From contig NZ_CP115159.1 of NCBI RefSeq assembly GCF_027594425.1, positions 1,601,001 to 1,665,000 of the forward strand: 64,000 nt of DNA. The letters are read 5' to 3'. The position numbers were made by a program, and so were the translations under genes. The notes below the pieces were generated by a model. It made no database searches, was not told where the DNA came from, and worked only from the letters and a program-made list of their open reading frames with translations. Of this stretch, positions 8,380 to 15,356 are shown piece after piece. Source of the DNA: Zunongwangia sp. HGR-M22 (GTDB taxonomy: Bacteria > Bacteroidota > Bacteroidia > Flavobacteriales > Flavobacteriaceae). How positions within the stretch are numbered: position 1 is the first letter of the stretch; every line of letters starts with the position of its first letter.

Positions 8380-8697
8380 TCAACATTCCTCTACCACCAA
8401 TTCTGAAATTCTTAGTGCAGAATTATTTTCATCTAATTCATAAGTTCCTTTCCCGGAAACCGGGATGCTTGTTACGTAATTCATTCCGCTTATAGGTGGT
8501 TCTTCTAGATTTACATCAAAGGAGAATTTGGCATTTTTAAACTGAAAAGTTTTGTTCATTTCATCGAATTTAACCTCTTCCGCAGCCAGCTTTACCTGCC
8601 AAATACTTGGTGCATAATTCCCCAGCTCTTTTTCTACTAACAATGTAGACCAGCAGCTGTGCATATTGCATATTAAATCAGCTAACTCTTTTTTCAT
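8380..8697 (-). CDS. Small unknown protein, 105 aa
   Basis: I chose the ATG at 8697 (MKKELADLICNMHSCW) over the in-frame ATG at 8715, because the latter would lie inside the upstream leucine-rich-repeat frame. The protein is soluble, has three Cys in CNMHSC and VVEEC, and carries beta-rich stretches (IWQVKLAAEEVKF, KFSFDVNLEEPP, VSGKGTYEL). It is the last gene of the minus-strand run 15072-8380. It faces the SecD-P1-like gene tail to tail with only 12 bases between stops. No family recognised. Confidence 0.65.
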   Translation of the reverse strand: MKKELADLICNMHSCWSTLLVEKELGNYAPSIWQVKLAAEEVKFDEMNKTFQFKNAKFSFDVNLEEPPISGMNYVTSIPVSGKGTYELDENNSALRISELVVEEC

Positions 8698-8698
8698 T

Positions 8699-9110
8699 TT
8701 AATAGTAATCGGCACTAAAAAGAAAGGAAAGCTTTTTGTGGCTGAACTCTTTTTTGAGTTTCGTGTAATTGGGCGTTAATAAATTTTGATAGGTTTTAGA
8801 AGGTATATTATTACCACTAAATTTAGAAATATAATATTTCACTTCTTTTAGTTTTAGTTTATGAAAGTAGTCAGGAATGTCATTTTCAAACGTACACCCA
8901 TTAATTCCTAGATATTGTAGATTTTCGAGATCGGCAATCCATTTAGGAAAATTGACAAAATGAATACCTTCCAAATAGAGTATTTCCAAATTTGAAAACT
9001 CTGTAAAGTTTACCGATTATAAAAAGTTCATAAATACTATCCTGCGGAAAATTACTTTTTTCTTGTAGCTGTTTGTAGTAAGATTCTATATTTTTCAGGC
9101 TAAATTTCAT
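8699..9110 (-). pseudogene. Leucine-rich-repeat protein gene broken by a frameshift
   Basis: The ATG at 9110 opens MKFSLKNIESYYKQLQEKSNF...DSIYELFIIG and then runs out of sense. A second frame picks up at about 9020 with VNFTEFSNLEILYLEGIHF, then FPKWIADLENLQYLGINGCTF, a clear pair of leucine-rich repeats, and continues to the stop at 8699. The two halves are offset by one base near 9015-9030, close to a short T run. Joined, they give roughly 136 residues. The second half alone has only TTG (8989) as a start, inside an LRR unit. A real indel, a sequencing error or programmed frameshifting could all explain it; decay seems most likely. Confidence 0.6.
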
Positions 9111-9145
9111 GGTAATTCTATTTTTAGCTTTTACTAAGTTTATGC

Positions 9146-9514
9146 TTAGTTAGAAAGTTTATACGTATTCATTTTTTTAAGAATAACCGGCGTAAACAAA
9201 GCGAACCGTGCATTAAATTCTTCTTGTGAGCTTGCAGTATTTAAGTTGTTTACCATGATTACCCAAGTATGCATTATTTCGTCTTCTGGATTTTCGTGTT
9301 CAGTTTCTATGGCAATAGCTTTGGCTAAATCTAAATGATCGTCTAACTCATAAAAACCCGTTGGTTTAACCAGTTTAAAAACTTCTTCCAGTTTAGGTTG
9401 GGTAGCGAGTAATTCGCTAGGTTGAATTTCGGATGAATCTGAATTTAAGCTTTCAAATACATCGACCATTAAATTTTGTACGTCATCATTTATACTTTTA
9501 TCTAAAATTTGCAT
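9146..9514 (-). CDS. Small acidic helical protein of unknown function, 122 aa
   Basis: ATG at 9514 gives a 122-residue cytoplasmic protein that is mostly helical and acidic: DDVQNLMVDVFESLN, PKLEEVFKLVKPTGFYELDDHLDLAKAIAIE, EDEIMHTWVIMVNNLN. No cysteine pairs, membrane segments or catalytic motifs are visible. It lies 35 bases downstream of the 137-aa gene in the DUF4132 run, so it probably acts with them. No family recognised. Confidence 0.68.
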   Translation of the reverse strand: MQILDKSINDDVQNLMVDVFESLNSDSSEIQPSELLATQPKLEEVFKLVKPTGFYELDDHLDLAKAIAIETEHENPEDEIMHTWVIMVNNLNTASSQEEFNARFALFTPVILKKMNTYKLSN

Positions 9515-9549
9515 GATTTATTTATATTTTGAATTATACATTTTTTGAT

Positions 9550-9963
9550 TTACCAATACGTGCCGACTAAAAAAGTCATTCTTATAAAAGCAACCACACT
9601 TTCTGAAGTAAGCTGTAACGGCGTTTGCAAATCGGTAACTTCTTCATCATCTATAAATACCAGAAATAATCCGTCTTTAAATGCAATGAGTACATTATCG
9701 ATGGCTTCTTGTTCGTTTGCTAAATTTTTATTGGCTAGCTCCCCAAAATCTACTTTACCGCTTTGGGCTTGATTTTGAATTTCTGACGGACTTAAAAAAC
9801 CAATCACATTCACTTCTAAACGTTTTTTATTAAACGCTTCTACCTGATTTTTTACACAACCAATAAGTAAGTCTTCTAAGGTTTGTGGGGTTTCTGCTAA
9901 GGTGAACGGTATTTTTTTTACCTTTTTTTTACCTAATCTTTTTAATTGTAAAGTGAGTTGCAT
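9550..9963 (-). CDS. Conserved-looking partner protein of DUF4132, 137 aa
   Basis: The start at 9963 (MQLTLQLKRLGKKKVKKIPFTL) is preferred to the upstream ATG at 10020, which would read through the GC-rich repeat between genes. The protein has the order IPFTLAETPQTLEDLLIGCVKNQVEAF, SGKVDFGEL, AIDNVLIAFKDGLFLVFIDDEEV, then LTSESVVAFIRMTFLVG near the end. From memory, short proteins with the same FIRxTFLxG ending occur beside DUF4132 genes in other phyla; I cannot verify that here. It has no export signal and is presumably cytoplasmic. Position (first gene after DUF4132) supports a functional pair. Confidence 0.7.
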   Translation of the reverse strand: MQLTLQLKRLGKKKVKKIPFTLAETPQTLEDLLIGCVKNQVEAFNKKRLEVNVIGFLSPSEIQNQAQSGKVDFGELANKNLANEQEAIDNVLIAFKDGLFLVFIDDEEVTDLQTPLQLTSESVVAFIRMTFLVGTYW

Positions 9964-9979
9964 AGTAAACGTAACTTTT

Positions 9980-10066
9980 GCGTTAGCGATTGTCGTGAAA
10001 AGCCCACAGTGCGATAGCACGCGGACTTGTAACAGAAAGCGCGCCCCACGAGAGTGGGGAACGCCC
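9980..10066. repeat. GC-rich structured intergenic repeat (Bacteroidota GGGCGTT/GCTAACGC type)
   Basis: On the minus strand the element runs from GGGCGTTCCCCAC through GCGCGCTTTC and GTGGGCTTTTCAC to CAATCGCTAACGC. It is sharply richer in GC than everything around it and contains a CCCCAC/GTGGGG hairpin (10044-10059). The beginning and end match a repeat layout I know from many Bacteroidota intergenic regions. It sits inside the DUF4132 run, between its stop and the next start, where it could tune or end transcription. Only one copy is in this window. Confidence 0.6.
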
Positions 10067-10077
10067 TAATGCTAATT

Positions 10078-13000
10078 TTAATTATTGATTTGAGCCAAAA
10101 TGGTTGGATCTTGTATTTTATGGTCTTGGGCAAGCAGTTTCATTTTAGAAATAAGCTCGGCGGTTTTAGGATCGTCATCTACAAAAGGTAAAAACATACG
10201 GCCACGATGCTGACTGTGAACCGGCAAGATGGAAAGCGCTAATCGGTTTTTGCTGACCTGCGCACTGCCTAAATGTATGCTGTATTCGCCAAGTTTTCCT
10301 TTAATGAGAATATGTCGATTTTTAACTTCAATATTATCAAGTTTAAAGAGTTTGGCAGATTCTTCGGCTAGAGCTGCACGCATTTCCATGGTGCTGTGGC
10401 TGGCTTCCGGATCTACACCACCAACGTGAGCAACACTAACCACCAAATCGATATCACGCATAATTTCGCTAAAGACTACTGGCGGAATTTCGCTAAGCGG
10501 AATAGGTTGATAATCGGTTAACGAGTGGAAGCAAACTTCTTCTAAAGTTGGCGCTTCTACGTCTGAAGGTGAAAACCAATCGGCCATGGCGTACATGGTA
10601 GCCATAAATCCGCGTTGGTGATATACTTTTTGCAAACCTTCATCGTGGTTAACTGTCCAGCCCCGGCTGCGTAATAAGGCCACGGTTTTATTGGGTTGAA
10701 TTTGATGCCCTTCGTAGCGTTTCGATCTATAACCGGTTTCTTTTTCTTCTTTGGTGACTACATACAACTCTCTAAATACCTGTTTAAAAGGTTGTACAAT
10801 GCGCTCGGCAAATATGTGTTTTTGGTATACATCCCACTCTACCATTTGGTAAAGGTGAGAAGGATGCGCAATCACTAACACGTCTTCTTCTGCTAATGCA
10901 TGTTTTTTACCAGAAGCATCGGTTAAAGTAGCTTCATGATAAAAACCGCTAATTTCTTTTTCCGGAGAGCATAACACCAATTGATTGAGCATCGCTTTTA
11001 CAATAGGATGCAGCATAAGCTTATGAATCTCTGCTGCGGTAAATTGATCTTCGTTTACCATTGCATTTTCTAAAGACAAACGCGTTCTTTTGTATTGCTG
11101 TGTTAAATAGGTTTTATGTTCTTTTAACGCAATAACCGATTTTTCTTTGCGATATTTTGCCGGAATATTTTTAAGCGGTTTGCCCGCTTTGGTTACTTGG
11201 ATACTTGCTTTACCTAACTCATTAATAACCAATTTTAATTCGGTTTCATCGAGCGTTAGAGTTGCATTTTGCATAATTTCTTGCGTAGCTTTTGCTTCCA
11301 TAGCCCAACTGAAACGTACACGGTCTTGATAGCCGGCGTTTCTAGATAAATTGTCTAATGCAATTTCTACGGCTAATTTCTCGCTTTCTTGACGCTGCGC
11401 TCCAAACTGTTTGCTTTCTTTTAAAAATTGTTGCAACAGATTGTAGCGTTTTAATAAATCTTTTTCGGGTACGGTTTTACTAAGCGGAATTAAGCCTAAA
11501 GCACGCACATAATCTTTATCGCGTTTTTCTTTAATTTTCTTTAATGTAGCGGTAATTTTTACTTCGCCCAGCATAACGCTAGAATATAATTTAACTTGGC
11601 GGTGGCCATTTCCGTCAGAAATATATTTGGCTGCATCGTGTAAAAGCTTCCAATTCGATTTTCCTAAATCTTTATACACTTTATTGAACCAATCAATATC
11701 GATAGCGCCAATGGCAAAATCTGATTTTGGAATGTTAGAATATCTGGAAATGATCGTTTCTTTTTCGCTACTCATATAATCTGAAACGTGCGCTTGAAAC
11801 CACCAAACGGCATCTTCTAACTTTTCTAAGCCTAAATATTCTCCTACATAGCCTACCCATTGCGTGGCGTAACACGCCAATTCGATTAAGCGTTTTTTAG
11901 GGATTTTCGCCTCATCGGCAAGTGCTACAAAATCGGCATAACTTTCTGATTCTTTAGGAACACTTTTTCTAAGGATAGCGCTAAATTTAGATTTTTTACT
12001 GTCTCCATAATAGCTATAACCACGCTCAAAAGATTCTTTACCTAAGCGCTGTAAAATTTCAAATACATAATGAGTGCCCGCTACTGTTTGTATATGGGCA
12101 ATATAATCTGAAGCCTCTGTAGCTAAATCTCCACGCTCTAATTCTATTTGTAATAAATTAGTTTTTAGCGGTAAAAACACCTGTAGTGGAATAGGATTTT
12201 TAGGTATTTTGCCACTACGTACTCGGTAATTTAAACCACCGTCTATAATGGACATTAATTCTCTAGAATATAGCGCCTGAAATAAGAGATCGTCATCATT
12301 AATTATATTTTTTTGATGTAATTTAATGGTGGTTGCTATATCGGGGTTAGGCATATCCCTAGCGTTTTTAATTTTCTGTGAAGCTACATCTCGAACTTGT
12401 GAAACTGGTTTAGGGTGTCCTAAATATTGAGCAGTTAAGTATAGGTGTAAATCCCAATACCTTTTTAGTTGTTCTAGATTGGCATTATCTAATTCATTTT
12501 CATTTAAGGGAGCAATAAGTTGCGAAGCAATAATCGTCCAATTGGAAGATTGTATGGAATAATCATTTTGTTTAAAGCCAGTTTTTTTACAGTCTTCCGG
12601 AAAATTAGCAATCACATCTTCTAATAGATCTAATTTGAAATTAATCATATTAGGCAGATCTTTATAAGCACTGAAAAGTCTATTTAAAACTCTTAAGTAT
12701 AATTGATTTTTTCCATAATACGAACGCGGATTATGGTCTATAGTTAATCCTTCTAGATTAGGAATGTACTGTTTGGCAAAAGGAATAATCTTGCCGTAAG
12801 TGCCGAAAGGATTGCTGGCATTGGCTATAAAACGTATCGCCATATACATTTCATAGTCGTTTAGTTTACTGTTTTCATACCATTCTATCCAAATATTGGC
12901 TAGCGGAATATTATGTAATTCTTCTAAAGGAGTTGGGTCTTCTAGTTGTTTAATATCGTGAATTCCCTGTCCTAATAATGCAGTAACAATTTCTCCCTGA

Positions 13001-15072
13001 TAGCCTTCTCGTTCATATTCATAATTACGCTGATTATCGATTAACATAATCAATTTATTTACTTCAACTATTATTTTTTCGGCATCTACAAAAGCTTTTA
13101 ATTTAAAGCTTTTACCGGCTGAAGTAACGATACCCAGTTTATCAAAAAAGTTGGGTTTATTTTCAAATTTTGATTGTGGTATATAAAGTGGACTTAAATT
13201 ACTATAATCTACAGCGCCAAAGCCATTACTAAAGGTATTTGCATTTTCAGACTGGTTAAACTTGTCTAAAAAAACTTGTTCGTTTTTGGTGTGTTTAGGG
13301 CGCTCTTTATACCGTTCAATTTGTTGGTTTATAAACTCAGGGTATTGATTGTCGTTATCTAAAATTGATAAAATTTCAAGCCCTGCTAAACGCTGATTTA
13401 CATTTTTAGCTTCTATTAAATGAAGGGTAGTGGTTTGTAAAGTTTGTTCCGGTTGATGAACCACTAATTCTATTAAAGCAGAACGTAAGGTTTTGCTTTT
13501 TCTACTTAGCAATTCTTCGGTTAGCATTAATTCTTCTTCATATAGCGGCATCATATAAAATAGTTGAATACCGGTAGCCATTACTGTTTCGTTACGGTTT
13601 TTTATGGCTTGATGTGCTAAATTTCTTTTCCAAGAACCTCGCTCGTAATCGTAATTTGCTTGCGGATTTGGTACATTTTTTTTGCCCCAATAATATCGAT
13701 GACTGTTTGGGAAAACTTTGCGAATATAATTTTCCCTATGTAGAGAAGGTAAATTATCTATATCATCAGAAAGTAAGGCTAATTGTTCTTCGTTAGCATT
13801 TTGGATCAGAAAGTTGTAAAACGATTCTGATGGAGGTTGAAAATCATACCACGAAAATATTTTGCCTATTTTTTGTGATTTACCGTTATCTACAGTTTGA
13901 GCAACTTCATAAATTCGCTTAAAAGTATCGGTATCTAATTCAATTTGAGGCAAATTTAAAATCATCCAATGATCGATAGCCGGGTCGTTCCCTAACTCTT
14001 TTTTAAAGTAATCTACAATAGAATAATTAGTCCGATTGGTTTTTGATACAAAATAGAGCGCCACTAGTTTGGTGTCTCTATTTTCTGTTTTGTAAACTAG
14101 GTTTAAGGCTTTTTGATTAGCGACATCTACATCTATAATTCCTACCGCCCAAAGCGCTACATATACCTCTATGTTGTCTTTACTTTTAAGCAGCTCATCA
14201 ACATTGTCAATATTATAGATTAAACTTTCAGCAAGCTGTAAAATTCGGTTAACGGTAGCCTTTTTAGGCGCTTCCCAATTAAAACCAAACCATACGTTTA
14301 CTGCACGAATTACACTGCTAAAACGAGCTAAATCATTTTCTAAAATAAGATTGATAATGTATTTAAGTGCCCCCAGATGGGTTTCATCTAAAGTTTCTAA
14401 AATAGTTTGCCGTAAGCCTTCTTGGCGTTGTGCAGCAAGAAGCAAATTACCTACCAGTTCCCAGTTTTTTTGTATTGGAGTAAGTAATAGCCCTTTGATA
14501 AGGTCGTGACTTACACCACCTATTTCGTCTTCACCCTGAATAATATCATCTACAACTTCATCTACAAGTTCTGGTTTATGTACCAAAATAGCAGCAAAAA
14601 AATAGCTATTTCCTCTGTCGTAGTAAGTGCTGTATTGTAGTTGTTCTTGAAGCGATAATCCGCCCATTCCTAAACGGCTAATGCTTAAAAAGCGTCTAAA
14701 AATGTTGATTTTTTTAGTAAGTAGCTCGAAAGTATGTTTAGACCGAAAGGCTTTTCGAGAATAACCATCTTGGTAGGGTAGGGATTCGATAAGATGCCAC
14801 ATCACCCGTAAATAAGAAGCTTGAATGGGGCCGAATAAAAATACGCCTAATTTCATTCCTTCCTCACTCGACCAAGGATTCATAGTTTCGGGTTCAGCAA
14901 AACTATCTACTAAATCGTAAGTAGTATAATAATTGTATTTGTCTTTATTTATTCTAGAAAGTACCCAGCCTAATTTTTGATAGGGTTCTGAAAATTGACT
15001 AAAATCCTCTTTTTTTAATGTGGGTTTTTTAAAAGTAGCTACGTATTTATTGGCTTGTTCTGTAGGTATCAT
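10078..15072 (-). CDS. DUF4132 (MolR-like) giant protein, 1664 aa
   Basis: ATG at 15072 (MIPTEQANKYVATFKKPTLKKED) gives 1664 residues without signal or membrane segments. Residues 1-1250 are mostly helical and repetitive in HEAT-like fashion (AVHQPEQTLQ-type and LLSRKSKTLRSALIELVVHQ segments). The C-terminal 300 residues hold the DUF4132 signature: LVIAHPSHLYQMVEWDVYQKH, QPFKQVFRELYVVTKEE, YEGHQIQPNKTVALLRSRGW, and IVRDIDLVVSVAHVGG-like text near residue 1540. Related proteins include E. coli MolR and predicted components of NTP-dependent conflict systems; no biochemical activity is established. Here no MoxR ATPase or vWA gene accompanies it. It leads a five-gene minus-strand run ending at 8380. 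Confidence 0.85.
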   Translation of the reverse strand: MIPTEQANKYVATFKKPTLKKEDFSQFSEPYQKLGWVLSRINKDKYNYYTTYDLVDSFAEPETMNPWSSEEGMKLGVFLFGPIQASYLRVMWHLIESLPYQDGYSRKAFRSKHTFELLTKKINIFRRFLSISRLGMGGLSLQEQLQYSTYYDRGNSYFFAAILVHKPELVDEVVDDIIQGEDEIGGVSHDLIKGLLLTPIQKNWELVGNLLLAAQRQEGLRQTILETLDETHLGALKYIINLILENDLARFSSVIRAVNVWFGFNWEAPKKATVNRILQLAESLIYNIDNVDELLKSKDNIEVYVALWAVGIIDVDVANQKALNLVYKTENRDTKLVALYFVSKTNRTNYSIVDYFKKELGNDPAIDHWMILNLPQIELDTDTFKRIYEVAQTVDNGKSQKIGKIFSWYDFQPPSESFYNFLIQNANEEQLALLSDDIDNLPSLHRENYIRKVFPNSHRYYWGKKNVPNPQANYDYERGSWKRNLAHQAIKNRNETVMATGIQLFYMMPLYEEELMLTEELLSRKSKTLRSALIELVVHQPEQTLQTTTLHLIEAKNVNQRLAGLEILSILDNDNQYPEFINQQIERYKERPKHTKNEQVFLDKFNQSENANTFSNGFGAVDYSNLSPLYIPQSKFENKPNFFDKLGIVTSAGKSFKLKAFVDAEKIIVEVNKLIMLIDNQRNYEYEREGYQGEIVTALLGQGIHDIKQLEDPTPLEELHNIPLANIWIEWYENSKLNDYEMYMAIRFIANASNPFGTYGKIIPFAKQYIPNLEGLTIDHNPRSYYGKNQLYLRVLNRLFSAYKDLPNMINFKLDLLEDVIANFPEDCKKTGFKQNDYSIQSSNWTIIASQLIAPLNENELDNANLEQLKRYWDLHLYLTAQYLGHPKPVSQVRDVASQKIKNARDMPNPDIATTIKLHQKNIINDDDLLFQALYSRELMSIIDGGLNYRVRSGKIPKNPIPLQVFLPLKTNLLQIELERGDLATEASDYIAHIQTVAGTHYVFEILQRLGKESFERGYSYYGDSKKSKFSAILRKSVPKESESYADFVALADEAKIPKKRLIELACYATQWVGYVGEYLGLEKLEDAVWWFQAHVSDYMSSEKETIISRYSNIPKSDFAIGAIDIDWFNKVYKDLGKSNWKLLHDAAKYISDGNGHRQVKLYSSVMLGEVKITATLKKIKEKRDKDYVRALGLIPLSKTVPEKDLLKRYNLLQQFLKESKQFGAQRQESEKLAVEIALDNLSRNAGYQDRVRFSWAMEAKATQEIMQNATLTLDETELKLVINELGKASIQVTKAGKPLKNIPAKYRKEKSVIALKEHKTYLTQQYKRTRLSLENAMVNEDQFTAAEIHKLMLHPIVKAMLNQLVLCSPEKEISGFYHEATLTDASGKKHALAEEDVLVIAHPSHLYQMVEWDVYQKHIFAERIVQPFKQVFRELYVVTKEEKETGYRSKRYEGHQIQPNKTVALLRSRGWTVNHDEGLQKVYHQRGFMATMYAMADWFSPSDVEAPTLEEVCFHSLTDYQPIPLSEIPPVVFSEIMRDIDLVVSVAHVGGVDPEASHSTMEMRAALAEESAKLFKLDNIEVKNRHILIKGKLGEYSIHLGSAQVSKNRLALSILPVHSQHRGRMFLPFVDDDPKTAELISKMKLLAQDHKIQDPTILAQINN

Positions 15073-15095
15073 AAGTTAGAATCTTAAGCTTTGTT

Positions 15096-15153
15096 TTGCG
15101 TTAATCGATTTTAGCCGAAGTAAGTTCTTCGTTCATTTTATATCTTAACGCAA
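15096..15153 (-). promoter_or_regulatory. Long inverted repeat in the leader of the DUF4132 gene
   Basis: TTGCGTTAA (15096-15104) and TTAACGCAA (15145-15153) are perfect inverted repeats. They enclose a second hairpin, CGAAG-taagtt-CTTCG (15116-15131), with arms of 11 and 13 bases. The whole could fold as one cruciform or leader hairpin 24-81 bases upstream of the DUF4132 start. Function unknown. Confidence 0.4.
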
Positions 15154-15177
15154 GATAGTAGGAGCTTAGTTGATTTA

Positions 15178-15190
15178 ACTCACGGTATTT
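15178..15190. promoter_or_regulatory. ACTCACGG half site upstream of DUF4132
   Basis: ACTCACGGTATTT repeats the left half of the 748-775 palindrome about 106 bases upstream of the DUF4132 start. The right half is not conserved. A weak call, included because the same core lies upstream of two other genes of this block. Confidence 0.25.
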
Positions 15191-15225
15191 AGGGATTTTT
15201 TTCTAAAAATATAAAATCATAAAAT

Positions 15226-15253
15226 ATTCCCCCTTGAATAAGTAGGGGGGAAT
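15226..15253 (-). terminator. Hairpin terminator of the serine hydrolase gene
   Basis: ATTCCCCC and GGGGGGAAT form a strong stem with an 11-base loop. On the minus strand it is followed by ATTTTATGATTTT. It lies about 100 bases after the stop at 15353, beyond the interspersed repeat. Confidence 0.6.
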
Positions 15254-15258
15254 AATTT

Positions 15259-15356
15259 TTTACTCGATAATCTATATTAAATGCTCCGAAGCTTGCCTCG
15301 AAATAATGAAGATTTTTCTGGTAAATGTCTCATGAATTTGTCCTGAGATAGTTTAC
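15259..15356. repeat. Interspersed ~98-bp repeat, copy A
   Basis: The segment from TTTACTCGATAATC to GAGATAGTTTAC aligns over its length with 37070-37166: shared blocks are ATTAAATGC, GCTTGCCT, ATTTTT, CTCA and CCTGAG followed by TAGTTTAC. A weaker third copy is at 38118-38212. Copies A and B both touch or closely follow the stop codon of a minus-strand gene. Confidence 0.75.

Noticed and set aside
9942-10133. 63-codon minus-strand frame across the GC-rich repeat
   Set aside because: It spans the intergenic repeat and overlaps two real genes; such frames are spurious products of this repeat type.
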